A stretch of DNA of 64,000 nt from Streptomyces alanosinicus (lineage in GTDB: Bacteria; Actinomycetota; Actinomycetes; Streptomycetales; Streptomycetaceae), in assembly GCF_014650595.1 (NCBI RefSeq), contig NZ_BMVG01000013.1, positions 124,001-188,000 on the forward strand, given 5' to 3'. The notes beneath the pieces were generated by a model. That model was given only the letters and a program-made list of their open reading frames with translations, was not told the origin of the DNA and ran no database searches. Position 1 is the stretch's first letter. Each line of letters begins with the position of its first letter. The translations under genes and the position numbers were made by a program. Positions 16,164-24,764 of this stretch are shown one piece after another.

Positions 16164-17363
16164 TCACAGGGCGCAGCTGTCCGTACCCACCTGCTCGTTC
16201 GCCGTACGGCCCTGTGTGATGTCGGACCGGATCTCGTCCGACGTGAGGGCGTAACCGGTGTCGGCGTCGTCGAGGGACTTGGCGAACACCACGCCGTACA
16301 CGCGGCCGTCGGGGGTGAGCAGCGGGCCGCCGGAGTTGCCCTGCCGCACGGTCGTGTACAGCGAGTACACATCGCGGCGGACGGTGCCCCGGTGGTAGAT
16401 GTCCGGGCCGTTGGCCGTGATGCGCCCGCGCACCCGGGCGGCCCGCACGTCGTACGAGCCGTTCTCCGGGAAGCCGGCGACGATCGCGCCGTCCCCGCCG
16501 GCCGCGTCCCGGGTGGAGAAGCTGAGGACGTGCGCCCTCAGATCGGGTACGTCGAGCACGGCGATGTCGCGCTTCCAGTCGTACAGGACGACCTTGGCGT
16601 CGTACTTGCGGCCCTCACCGCCTATCTGCACGGTGGGCGCATCGACGCCGCCGACGACATGCGCGTTGGTCATGACCCGGCGGTCGGCGAAGACGAAGCC
16701 GCTGCCCTCAAGGACCTTGCCGCAGCTCTGGGCCGTACCGGTCACCTTCACGATGGACCGCTGGGCCCGCACGGCGACCGAGCTGTTCGCGAGGGCCGGG
16801 TCGGGCGGCTGGACGTCCTTGATCGGCTCGTTGGCGAACGGGCTGAAGACCTGCGGGAAGCCGTTCTGCGCGAGGACGGAGGAGAAGTCCGCGAACCAGG
16901 TGTCGGCCTGCGCGGGCAGCGCCCTGGAGACACCGAGGAGCACCTTGGAGCCGCGGACCTCCTTGCCGAGCGTGGGCAGGGTGGTGCCGGCGAGGGCGGA
17001 CCCGATCAGCCAGGCCACCAGCAGCATCGCCACGACGTTGACGAGGGCGCCGCCGGTGGCGTCCAGGGCGCGGGCCGGGGACCAGGTGATGTACCGGCGC
17101 AGTTTGTTGCCGAGGTGGGTGGTCAGGGCCTGGCCGACGGAGGCGCAGACGATGACGACGACCACGGCGACCACGGCCGCGGTGGTGCCGACGTCGGCGT
17201 TGTCGGTCACGGCGTCCCAGATCACCGGCAGCGCGTACACGGCGACGAGGCCGCCGCCCAGGAATCCGATCACCGACAGGATGCCCACGACGAAGCCCTG
17301 GCGGTAGCCGACGACGGCGAACCACACGGCCGCGACCAGCAACAGGATGTCCAGCACGTTCAC
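16164..17363 (-). CDS. MarP-type membrane serine protease (CvpA domain plus trypsin domain)
   Basis: A 399-residue protein. Four N-terminal membrane helices (residues about 1-135) form a CvpA/colicin-V-like domain. The extracytoplasmic chymotrypsin-fold protease follows, with catalytic His (MTNAHVVGG), Asp (DWKRDIAVLDV) and Ser (RQGNSGGPLLTPDG). Cysteines near residues 230 and 397 may form the disulfide seen in MarP. In Mycobacterium tuberculosis MarP cleaves peptidoglycan-related substrates under acid stress; a similar envelope role is likely here. Full length and intact triad. Confidence 0.9.
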   Translation of the reverse strand: MNVLDILLLVAAVWFAVVGYRQGFVVGILSVIGFLGGGLVAVYALPVIWDAVTDNADVGTTAAVVAVVVVIVCASVGQALTTHLGNKLRRYITWSPARALDATGGALVNVVAMLLVAWLIGSALAGTTLPTLGKEVRGSKVLLGVSRALPAQADTWFADFSSVLAQNGFPQVFSPFANEPIKDVQPPDPALANSSVAVRAQRSIVKVTGTAQSCGKVLEGSGFVFADRRVMTNAHVVGGVDAPTVQIGGEGRKYDAKVVLYDWKRDIAVLDVPDLRAHVLSFSTRDAAGGDGAIVAGFPENGSYDVRAARVRGRITANGPDIYHRGTVRRDVYSLYTTVRQGNSGGPLLTPDGRVYGVVFAKSLDDADTGYALTSDEIRSDITQGRTANEQVGTDSCAL

Positions 17364-17481
17364 TGCTTGAGGCCTCGCCTACTCACTCCAGTCCCCGCAA
17401 GCCCGGACTGGGGTCCGGCCCGCCACGCGGTGGCACGAGGACAGGGCGTCCCCCGGGAAAAACAGCACGGTGGACACCCTG

Positions 17482-18177
17482 TCATGACCGCCAGTCGAGC
17501 GGGACCTGCTTCTCCCTGTCCCAGGGGCGCTCCCAGCCCGCGAAATGGAGCAGGCGGTCGATCACTCCGGCCGTGAAACCCCACACCAGGGCCGATTCGA
17601 CCAGGAATGCCGGGCCTTGGTATCCCCTGGGGTGGACGGCGGTGGCGCGGTTGGCGGGGTCCGTGAGATCCGCCACGGGGACCGTGAACACCCGCGCCGT
17701 CTCGTTCGGATCGACGACGTCGACCGGGCTGGGTGCGCGCCACCAGCCGAGCACGGGGGTGACGACGAAACGGCTGACCGGGATGTACAGCGCGGGCAGC
17801 ACACCGAAGAGCTGGACGCCGGACGGGTCGAGGCCGGTCTCCTCCTCGGCCTCGCGCAGCGCGGCTCTGAGCGGTCCGTCGGTGTGCGGGTCGCCGTCCT
17901 CGGGGTCGAGCGCGCCGCCCGGGAAGGACGGCTGCCCGGCGTGCGAGCGCAGGGAGCCCGCGCGCTCCATCAGCAGCAGCTCCGGGCCGCGCTCGCCCTC
18001 GCCGAACAGGATCAGCACGGCCGACTGCCGCCCCGAGCCGTTCTCCGGCGGCAGGAAGCGGCTCAGCTGGAGCGGCTCGATCGTCTCGGCGGCCCGCACC
18101 ACGGGTGCCAGCCAGGCCGGCAGGCCCTCCTTGCTGAGTGTCACCGCGCCGCCCCGCGTCTCACTGGCCCTCGCCAT
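17482..18177 (-). CDS. CoA pyrophosphatase, NUDIX family
   Basis: A 231-residue NUDIX hydrolase that splits CoA and derivatives into 3',5'-ADP and 4'-phosphopantetheine. The CoAse signature LLLMERAGSLRSHAGQPSFP leads into the Nudix box, whose helix reads AALREAEEETGL. The loop between GGALDPEDGD and this helix is slightly long, with an insertion DPHTDGP. Located between marP and nth, all on the minus strand. Confidence 0.85.
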   Translation of the reverse strand: MARASETRGGAVTLSKEGLPAWLAPVVRAAETIEPLQLSRFLPPENGSGRQSAVLILFGEGERGPELLLMERAGSLRSHAGQPSFPGGALDPEDGDPHTDGPLRAALREAEEETGLDPSGVQLFGVLPALYIPVSRFVVTPVLGWWRAPSPVDVVDPNETARVFTVPVADLTDPANRATAVHPRGYQGPAFLVESALVWGFTAGVIDRLLHFAGWERPWDREKQVPLDWRS

Positions 18178-18231
18178 CGCCGCCCCCCTCGCTCTGTCTG
18201 TCCAACGCCCGAGGGCCCCGAGATCGTTCCG

Positions 18232-19218
18232 TCACGCGGCCCCCAGGGGCGGGGCCGGCTTGCCGCCCGCGTCGAGGTAGGCCTGCGGGGGCTTGAGCCG
18301 CTGGCCGGGGAAGCCGCCCTTCTCGTACTTCAGGAGCTTCCTGGCCTTCTCGGGGTCGGTCTCGCCCTCGCCGTAGGCCGGGCAGAGCGGGGCGATCGGG
18401 CAGGCGCCGCAGGCGGGCTTGCGGGCGTGGCAGATCCGCCGGCCGTGCCAGATCACATGGTGGGACAGGTCGGTCCACTCGCTCTTCGGGAACAGCGCGC
18501 CGACGGCCGCCTCGATCTTGTCCGGGTCGGTCTGGTCCGTCCACCGCCAGCGCCGCACCAGCCGCTGGAAGTGCGTGTCGACGGTGATGCCGGGCCGTCC
18601 GAAGGCGTTGCCGAGCACCACGAAGGCGGTCTTGCGGCCGACGCCGGGCAGCTTGACCAGGTCTTCGAGCCTGCCGGGCACCTCGCCGCCGAAGTCCTCG
18701 GCCAGCGCCTTGGAGAGCCCTATGACCGACTTGGTCTTGGCCCGGAAGAACCCGCAGGGGCGCAGGATGTCCTCGACCTCCTCCGGATTGGCAGCGGCCA
18801 GGTCCTCGGGGGTCGGGTACTTGCCGAAGAGCGCGGGGGTCGTCTGGTTGACCCGCAGGTCGGTGGTCTGGGCCGACAGCACGGTGGCGACGACCAGCTG
18901 GAACGGGTTCTCGAAGTCCAGCTCCGGGTGGGCGTACGGATACACCTCGGCCAGCTCGCGGTTGATGCGCCGGGCGCGGCGGACCAGGGCCGTGCGGGAC
19001 TCCTGAGCCGGAGCCTTCGCGACGGCCTTGGCGGCGGCTTTGGTGGCAGCCTTAGTGGCGGTTTTGGTGGCGGCCTCGGCTGCGGACGGTGCCACCTCCG
19101 CTGCCTTCTTCGCCGGCGCGGCCTTCTTGGCCCGAGCGACCTTTTTTACCGGTTTTCCGGTTTTCTTACCATCGCCGGAGCTCTGTTCGCCCACGGCGGA
19201 ATCGCGACGTACAACCAC
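18232..19218 (-). CDS. nth: Endonuclease III (DNA glycosylase/AP lyase)
   Basis: A 328-residue base-excision repair enzyme acting on oxidised pyrimidines. The helix-hairpin-helix LPGVGRKTAFVVLGNAF includes the catalytic Lys; the catalytic Asp is in ITVDTHFQRLVRR. The [4Fe-4S] cluster ligands form C-x6-C-x2-C-x5-C in ICHARKPACGACPIAPLC. An N-terminal extension of about 80 residues is Lys/Ala-rich with repeated AATKTATKAA-type units, typical of Streptomyces DNA-binding tails. The true start could lie a few codons downstream. Confidence 0.92.
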   Translation of the reverse strand: MVVRRDSAVGEQSSGDGKKTGKPVKKVARAKKAAPAKKAAEVAPSAAEAATKTATKAATKAAAKAVAKAPAQESRTALVRRARRINRELAEVYPYAHPELDFENPFQLVVATVLSAQTTDLRVNQTTPALFGKYPTPEDLAAANPEEVEDILRPCGFFRAKTKSVIGLSKALAEDFGGEVPGRLEDLVKLPGVGRKTAFVVLGNAFGRPGITVDTHFQRLVRRWRWTDQTDPDKIEAAVGALFPKSEWTDLSHHVIWHGRRICHARKPACGACPIAPLCPAYGEGETDPEKARKLLKYEKGGFPGQRLKPPQAYLDAGGKPAPPLGAA

Positions 19219-19470
19219 CCGCTAAGCCCCCTTGGCCTGTGCTCTCACCGGCGTTTTGGACACCCGGCCAGCCTAAAGCCCGGCACCGACATCCGCTCCG
19301 GACCCCGAAGATCGGCCCCCGATTGGACCCCTGACGCTTACCTCGGGACACCTGTGCGGCATCCTTGTGACAGATCACACTGTTTGGACCGTCCGGCAAA
19401 ATGGGGAACACGGTCCCCTGGCACACCGGGGGAGCAAGATCCCCTGAGCAGGTCGACAAGGAGAGAACTC
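19219..19470. promoter_or_regulatory. Divergent nth/crp promoter region
   Basis: The 252 bases between divergent nth and crp hold the promoters of both. TTGTGACAGATCACACTGTTT (about 19364-19384) has the TGTGA-N-TCACA-like symmetry of a cAMP-Crp site. This suggests possible autoregulation of crp. Confidence 0.4.
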
Positions 19471-20145
19471 GTGGACGACGTTCTGCGGCGCAACCCGCTC
19501 TTCGCGGCTCTCGACGACGAGCAGTCCGCGGAGCTTCGCGCCTCCATGAGTGAGGTGACTCTCGCGCGTGGCGACTCCCTGTTCCACGAGGGCGACCCCG
19601 GGGACCGGCTCTACGTCGTCACCGAGGGCAAGGTGAAGCTGCACCGCACCTCACCCGACGGCCGCGAGAACATGCTGGCCGTGGTCGGCCCCGGCGAGCT
19701 GATCGGCGAACTGTCGCTGTTCGACCCGGGCCCGCGTACGGCGACCGCGACCGCGCTGACCGAGGTCAAGCTGCTGGGCCTCGGCCACGGCGACCTCCAG
19801 CCCTGGCTGAACGCGCGCCCCGAGGTGGCCACCGCGCTGCTGCGCGCCGTCGCCCGCCGGCTGCGCAAGACCAACGACGCCATGTCCGACCTGGTCTTCT
19901 CCGACGTGCCCGGCCGTGTGGCGCGCGCCCTGCTGGATCTCTCGCGCCGCTTCGGCGTGCAGTCCGAGGAAGGCATCCACGTCGTCCACGACCTCACGCA
20001 GGAGGAGCTGGCCCAGCTGGTCGGCGCCTCGCGCGAGACCGTGAACAAGGCACTGGCGGACTTCGCCCAGCGCGGGTGGCTCCGCCTGGAGGCGCGAGCC
20101 GTGATCCTGCTGGACGTGGAGAGGCTGGCCAAGAGGTCACGCTGA
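19471..20145 (+). CDS. crp: Crp/Fnr family cAMP receptor protein
   Basis: A 224-residue transcription regulator of the length of S. coelicolor Crp. The cyclic-nucleotide-binding barrel (about 10-125) contains FHEGDPGDRLYVVTEGKVKL and GELIGELSLFDPGPRTATA. The C-terminal winged helix (about 150-215) has recognition helix SRETVNKALADFAQRGWL. In Streptomyces Crp governs germination, antibiotic production and precursor supply. GTG at 19471 follows AAGGAGAG at good spacing. Confidence 0.93.
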   Translation: MDDVLRRNPLFAALDDEQSAELRASMSEVTLARGDSLFHEGDPGDRLYVVTEGKVKLHRTSPDGRENMLAVVGPGELIGELSLFDPGPRTATATALTEVKLLGLGHGDLQPWLNARPEVATALLRAVARRLRKTNDAMSDLVFSDVPGRVARALLDLSRRFGVQSEEGIHVVHDLTQEELAQLVGASRETVNKALADFAQRGWLRLEARAVILLDVERLAKRSR

Positions 20146-20195
20146 GGCCGCTGACGTCCGCTGAGGCCGCTGAGGCCCACTGACGTCCGCTGAGG
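20142..20195. repeat. Imperfect GCTGAGGCC/GACGTCC repeats after crp
   Basis: Five short units of CTGAGGC or CTGACGTCCG follow the crp stop in tandem. Combined with the hexamer array about 100 bases on, this short gap is unusually repetitive. Confidence 0.55.
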
Positions 20196-20289
20196 CATCA
20201 GTCGCCCGCCGCAGCCATGTGCGGCGGGCTACGGCCACGCGCGCGTGCGTCGCGCGCCACAGCCACAGTGCCCAGACGCCGTCCACCGG

Positions 20290-20337
20290 CACCCGCACCC
20301 GCACCCGCACCCGCACCCGCACCCGCACCCGCACCCG
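20290..20337. repeat. CACCCG hexamer microsatellite, 8 perfect units
   Basis: Eight exact tandem copies of CACCCG, plus partial units at both ends, lie about 115 bases before the start of the secreted peptidase gene. The array is outside coding sequence and could vary in copy number by slippage. Confidence 0.9.
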
Positions 20338-20453
20338 CACCGGACAACTCCTTCCGAAGTCGGCCGGAACGCACCGCCGCGATCGGGCAACCCTCCCGGC
20401 CTCCGTCTCATCTTGCCTCCGGCAGCAGCGAATTGACCGGAAGGCAGCAGACG

Positions 20454-21941
20454 TTGACCAGACGCCCCTCTCCCCTCGCCCGGCGTGGCGCGGCCGTCGC
20501 CGCCGCCCTCGGGCTCGTGGCCCTCGCCGGTCCTCAGGCGGCCCATGCGGCGCCCGCCGCCACGGTCACCGGCCCCGCGGCGCTGCACTGGTCCACCTGC
20601 CCCGCGGGCTCCGAAGCGCCGCGCGGCACCTACTGCGCCACCCTGGAAGTGCCCCTCGACTACGCCAGGCCGAACGGCCGGCAGATCAAGCTCACCCTGT
20701 CGATGGTCGGCGCTCTGAACGCCCCGCACACCCTCGTGGTCAACCCCGGGGGGCCTGGCGAACCGGGCATCGGCGCGCCCAAGTTGGTGTGGAGCTCGAT
20801 GCCCGAGAACGTCGCCTCGGCGTACAACGTGGTCAGCTTCGACCCGCGCGGTGTCGGTGCCGGCACCCCCGTCTCCTGCGGGGACACGAGCAAGCTGATC
20901 AAGCATCCGGCCGCGCCGTACACGCCCGCGAACGCGGCCCAGGAGCAGGCGCGGAGCACGGTCGCCCGCAAGATCGCCGAGCAGTGCTCCGCACACGCCA
21001 AGGACCTGCTGCCGTACATCACCACCGCGAACGCGGCCCGCGACATGGACCGGATCCGTACCGCGCTCCACCGCGACAAGCTGGACTACCTCGGCTACTC
21101 GTACGGGACGCGGCTCGGCGCGACGTACGCGACGCTGTTTCCCGCGCGCACCGGCCGCATGATCCTGGACAGCGTCGTCGATCCCACGGTCACCACCTAT
21201 GGCTCGCAGTACGAGCAGAATCCGGCGCTGCAGCACCGGGCCGGGCAGTTCTTCGCGTGGGCGGCCAAGAAGGACGCGACCTATCACCTGGGCACCACTC
21301 AGGCGAAGGTGGCGGCCACGTGGGACGCCGTCCGCGCGAAACTGGCCGCCCACCCCGCCGGCGGCCGCGCGGGCAGCGCCGAGCTGGACGACCTGCTGGC
21401 CTCCGCCATGTACACCGATCTGTTCTGGAGCGATCCGGCCCAGGCCGTCTCGGACTACCGGCGCGGGGACGCGAGCACACTGCTCGGCGCGACCGACCAG
21501 CTGGCCCTCGGTGACGTGGATCCGGCCCGACTCGCCTACAACTGCGTGGACGACGCCTGGCCGCGCGACTGGGCGACCTGGCACCGGGACACGGCCGCCG
21601 CCGCCCCCAAGGCCCCGCTGTTCGCCTGGCAGAACACCTGGTTCAGCGCGCCCTGCGCGTACTGGAAGGCCCCGACGGCCAAGCCCGTGAAGATCGGCTC
21701 GGTGAAGGTGCCGCCGATCCTGCTGCTCCAGGCCAAGGACGACCCGGCGACCCCGGTCGTGGGCGCGCAGCGCATGCAGAAGGCGCTCTCCGGCTCCCGC
21801 CTCCTCGTCTCGGGCGGCGGCAACCACGGCCAGTACCTGTTCGACGGGAACGCCTGCATGGACCGCGCCGGCAGCCGCTATCTGCTCACGGGGAAGCTGC
21901 CGGCCGCGAACGGCACATGCCCGGCACCGTCGGCACCGTAG
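20454..21941 (+). CDS. Secreted tripeptidyl-aminopeptidase-like S33 hydrolase
   Basis: A 495-residue exported enzyme with a Sec/Tat-like signal (RRPSPLARRGAAVAAALGL ... AHA). Alpha/beta fold with nucleophile YLGYSYGTRLGATYA, acid KDDPATPV and His in SGGGNHGQYLF; oxyanion region VVNPGGPGEPG. The C-terminal TAP-like domain (about 390-490) matches Streptomyces SlpD/SlpE and TAP proteases that remove N-terminal tripeptides. TTG at 20454 is preferred because the signal peptide starts there and GGAAGG lies upstream; longer frames run through the hexamer repeat. Confidence 0.85.
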   Translation: MTRRPSPLARRGAAVAAALGLVALAGPQAAHAAPAATVTGPAALHWSTCPAGSEAPRGTYCATLEVPLDYARPNGRQIKLTLSMVGALNAPHTLVVNPGGPGEPGIGAPKLVWSSMPENVASAYNVVSFDPRGVGAGTPVSCGDTSKLIKHPAAPYTPANAAQEQARSTVARKIAEQCSAHAKDLLPYITTANAARDMDRIRTALHRDKLDYLGYSYGTRLGATYATLFPARTGRMILDSVVDPTVTTYGSQYEQNPALQHRAGQFFAWAAKKDATYHLGTTQAKVAATWDAVRAKLAAHPAGGRAGSAELDDLLASAMYTDLFWSDPAQAVSDYRRGDASTLLGATDQLALGDVDPARLAYNCVDDAWPRDWATWHRDTAAAAPKAPLFAWQNTWFSAPCAYWKAPTAKPVKIGSVKVPPILLLQAKDDPATPVVGAQRMQKALSGSRLLVSGGGNHGQYLFDGNACMDRAGSRYLLTGKLPAANGTCPAPSAP

Positions 21942-21969
21942 ACCAGGAGGAGAGGAGCCGGACCCGCTC

Positions 21970-22848
21970 ATGGCCGAGGACGCCTTCACCGAGCACCGCC
22001 CGCTGCTGTTCACCATCGCCTACGAGATGCTGGGCAGCGCCGCCGATGCCGAGGACGTGCTGCAGGAGAGCTATCTGCGCTGGCGGGAGGTCGATCCGGC
22101 CACGGTCGGGCACCCGCGCGCGTACCTGGTCCGCACGGTGACCCGGCAGGCGCTCAACCATCTGCGCGCGGCCAGGTCACGGCGCGAGGAGTACATCGGC
22201 ACCTGGCTGCCCGAACCGATCCGCACCGCGCCCGAGGTCGGCGACGACGTGATCCTCGCCGAGTCGGTGTCGATGGCCATGATGCTGGTCCTGGAGACGC
22301 TGAACCCGACCGAGCGCGCCGTGTTCGTCCTGCACGACGTGTTCGGCTACACCCACGGCGAGATCGCCTCCGCGGTCGGCAGGACCGAGGTCACCGTCCG
22401 GCAGATCGCGCACCGCGCGCGTGGGCACGTACACGCGCGCAGGCGCCGCTTCGAACCCGATTCCGCCGCCACCGGGGAGATCGTCGAGCGGTTCCTGCGG
22501 TCGGCGGCGGACGGCGACGTACAGGCGCTGATGGATCTGCTCGCGCCCGATGTGGTGGCGATCGCCGACGGCGGCGGGAAGGTCACCGCCGCCCGCCGCC
22601 CGGTCGTCGGGTGCGACGAGGTCGCCCGATTCGTCCTCGGTGTGTACCGCACCAGCGCGACGACGGCCCGGATCGAGCCCGCCCGCTACAACGGCATGCC
22701 CGCGGTCCGGTTCCTCACCGGCGACGCGCTGGCCTGGCTGGCGGCGTTCGAGATCCGGGACGGACGGGTCACCGGCCTCTACGGCATGCGCAACCCAGAC
22801 AAACTGGACCGCGCCGATGTGCTGCGCCCGCTCGACAGAGGACGCTGA
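21970..22848 (+). CDS. ECF41-type RNA polymerase sigma factor (SigJ-like)
   Basis: A 292-residue extracytoplasmic-function sigma factor. Region 2 (residues about 8-75, YEMLGSAADAEDVLQESYLR) and region 4 (about 110-160) are followed by a SnoaL-like C-terminal domain. The ECF41 hallmark motifs are all present: WLPEP in the linker, DGGGK in the SnoaL domain and NPDKL near the C-terminus. In this group the C-terminal extension replaces an anti-sigma factor and tunes activity. ECF41 genes usually neighbour a COE-type carboxymuconolactone decarboxylase or oxidoreductase; none is seen here. Confidence 0.9.
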   Translation: MAEDAFTEHRPLLFTIAYEMLGSAADAEDVLQESYLRWREVDPATVGHPRAYLVRTVTRQALNHLRAARSRREEYIGTWLPEPIRTAPEVGDDVILAESVSMAMMLVLETLNPTERAVFVLHDVFGYTHGEIASAVGRTEVTVRQIAHRARGHVHARRRRFEPDSAATGEIVERFLRSAADGDVQALMDLLAPDVVAIADGGGKVTAARRPVVGCDEVARFVLGVYRTSATTARIEPARYNGMPAVRFLTGDALAWLAAFEIRDGRVTGLYGMRNPDKLDRADVLRPLDRGR

Positions 22849-22902
22849 CCGGCGCGGACGCGTGGACGCGTGAACGCGCGGACCACGGAGGGGCGGCGGA
22901 GC

Positions 22903-23742
22903 TCACATCGGCTGGATCAGGCCGTGCTCGCTGAGATAGTCCAGCTGGGCCCGTACGGACAGTTCCGCCGCCGGCCACAGGGAGCGGTCCACGTCGGCGT
23001 AGACGTGGGCCACGACCTCGCCCGCGGTGCGACGGCCGTCCTCGACCGCGGTCTCCACCTGGGCGAGCCGGTGGGCGCGGTGGGCGAGGTAGAACTCGAC
23101 GGCGCCCTGGGCGTCCTCCAGGACCGGCCCGTGCCCCGGCAGGACCGTGTGCACGCCGTCGTCGACCGTCAGGGAGCGCAGCCGGCGCAGCGAGTCCAGA
23201 TAGTCGCCCAGCCGGCCGTCCGGGTGCGCCACGACCGTCGTACCGCGCCCCAGGATGGTGTCGCCGGTCAGCACGGCCCGGTCGGCCGGGAGATGGAAGC
23301 ACAGCGAGTCCGCGGTGTGCCCGGGGGTCGGTACGACCCTCAGCTCCAGGCCGCCGACGGTGATCACGTCCCCTGCGGCCAGCCCCTCGTCACCGAGGCG
23401 CAGCGCCGGATCGAGGGCACGCACGCGTGTGCCGGTCAGTTCCGCGAAGCGGGCGGCGCCCTCGGCGTGGTCGGGATGGCCGTGGGTGAGCAGGGTCAGG
23501 GCTATGCGCTTGCCTGCCTTCTCGGCCATGTCCACGACAGCGCTCAGATGGGTGTCGTCCAGCGGGCCCGGGTCGATCACCACGGCCAGTTCGGAGTCGG
23601 GCTCGGCGACGATCCAGGTGTTGGTGCCGTCCAGGGTCATCGCGGAGGCGTTGGGCGCGAGGACGTTGACGGCCCGTTCGGTGGCGGGGCCGGAGAGCAC
23701 CTGGCCGCGGGGCTGGCCCGGCAGGGCGCTTGCGTCGGTCAT
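22903..23742 (-). CDS. Metallo-beta-lactamase-fold hydrolase (LACTB2-like)
   Basis: A 279-residue MBL-fold enzyme with metal motif THGHPDHAEG, PTPGHTADSLCFH, LTGDTILGRGTT and LPGHGPVLED. A C-terminal winged-helix-like segment (AQLDYLSEHGLIQPM) is typical of the LACTB2/glyoxalase II-like subgroup. Hydrolysis of a thioester or phosphodiester is likely; the substrate is unknown. Its ATG overlaps the stop of the upstream NUDIX gene, so the two are coupled. Confidence 0.85.
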   Translation of the reverse strand: MTDASALPGQPRGQVLSGPATERAVNVLAPNASAMTLDGTNTWIVAEPDSELAVVIDPGPLDDTHLSAVVDMAEKAGKRIALTLLTHGHPDHAEGAARFAELTGTRVRALDPALRLGDEGLAAGDVITVGGLELRVVPTPGHTADSLCFHLPADRAVLTGDTILGRGTTVVAHPDGRLGDYLDSLRRLRSLTVDDGVHTVLPGHGPVLEDAQGAVEFYLAHRAHRLAQVETAVEDGRRTAGEVVAHVYADVDRSLWPAAELSVRAQLDYLSEHGLIQPM

Positions 23743-24623
23743 GCGGGGCCTCCACCGCTGTTCGTCTCGGCCGTCGGGATGTGCTTGGTGAACTCCTCGT
23801 GCCCCGGCCAGGACAGGACGATCTCGCCGTCCACGAGGCGGGCACGGGCCATCACGGGGGTCATGTCGCGCGCGGAGGCGACCGTGAGCGCCTCGGCGGC
23901 ACGGTCGTACGGCATCAGCTGGCGCAGGGTGGCGATGGTGGGCGGCATCATCAGCAGCTCGCCCTTGTCGTAGCCGGCGGCGGCCTCGGCGGGGCGGATC
24001 CACACCGTGCGGTCCGCCTCCGTGGAGGCGTTGCGGGTGCGCTGCCCCGTGGGCAGGACGGCCACGAAGAACCAGGTGTCGTAGCGGCGGGCCTCGAACT
24101 CCGGGGTGATCCAGCGGGTCCAGGCGCCCAGCAGGTCCGAGCGCAGCACCAGGCCGCGCCGGTCGAGGAACTCGGCGAAGGACAGCTCGCGCGCGACCAG
24201 CGCGACGCGGTCAGCCTCCCAGTCGTCGCCCGTGGTGTCGCCGACGACCGAGTCCGCGTCGGGCCCGGCGAGCAGGACACCCGCCTCCTCGTACGTCTCG
24301 CGTACGGCCGCGCAGACGATCGCCTGGGCGCCCGGCTCGTCGACGCCGAGCCGCTCGGCCCACCACGCGCGCGCGGGGCCCGCCCAGCGCACCAGACGGT
24401 CGTCGTCGCGTGGATCGACACCGCCCCCCGGATACGCGTACGCGCCTCCGGCGAAGGCCATGGAGGCGCGTCTGCGCAGCATGTGGACGACCGGACCGGA
24501 CTCGGTGTCCTTCAGGAGCAGGACCGTGGCCGCGCGTCTCGGGGACACCGGGGTGAGGGTGCCGTCCGCGTGCGCCCGGATGCGGTCCGGCCACTCGGGT
24601 GGATACCACTGACCGTTCGCCAT
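23739..24623 (-). CDS. NUDIX hydrolase, NUDT19-like
   Basis: A 294-residue NUDIX protein. The Nudix region has an insertion: AYPGGGVDPRDDDRL is separated from the catalytic helix AAVRETYEEAGVLLAG by about 35 residues, as in NUDT7/NUDT19-type CoA diphosphatases. It is the first gene of a pair with the MBL-fold hydrolase, suggesting joint processing of a CoA-thioester or nucleotide conjugate. This pairing is common in actinobacteria. Confidence 0.8.
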   Translation of the reverse strand: MANGQWYPPEWPDRIRAHADGTLTPVSPRRAATVLLLKDTESGPVVHMLRRRASMAFAGGAYAYPGGGVDPRDDDRLVRWAGPARAWWAERLGVDEPGAQAIVCAAVRETYEEAGVLLAGPDADSVVGDTTGDDWEADRVALVARELSFAEFLDRRGLVLRSDLLGAWTRWITPEFEARRYDTWFFVAVLPTGQRTRNASTEADRTVWIRPAEAAAGYDKGELLMMPPTIATLRQLMPYDRAAEALTVASARDMTPVMARARLVDGEIVLSWPGHEEFTKHIPTAETNSGGGPA

Positions 24624-24706
24624 GGCCGGAGGCTATCCCGTGTACGGCGAATGTTCGAGAGGTGCCCGAGGTCAGCGGGGGTCCGCGGGGTCACCCACGA
24701 GTCGCC

Positions 24707-24764
24707 GGCGGGTCACTGGGCGAGTCCCTGGCGGGTCACTGGCGGGTCACTGGGCGAGTTCCAC
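24707..24764. repeat. Direct repeats duplicated from the 3' end of ridA
   Basis: GGCGGGTCACTGGGCGAGT occurs at 24707 and again at 24741, with a shorter copy (GGCGGGTCACT) at 24730. The last copy contains the ridA stop codon, so the other two look like tandem duplications of the gene end. Confidence 0.7.

Noticed and set aside
17545..19470. Plus-strand open frame continuing upstream of crp
   Set aside because: It is antisense to the NUDIX and nth genes; crp has its own GTG with a good ribosome site at 19471.
20229..22016. Minus-strand 595-codon open frame
   Set aside because: Antisense shadow of the peptidase gene, including the hexamer repeat read as Cys-Gly.
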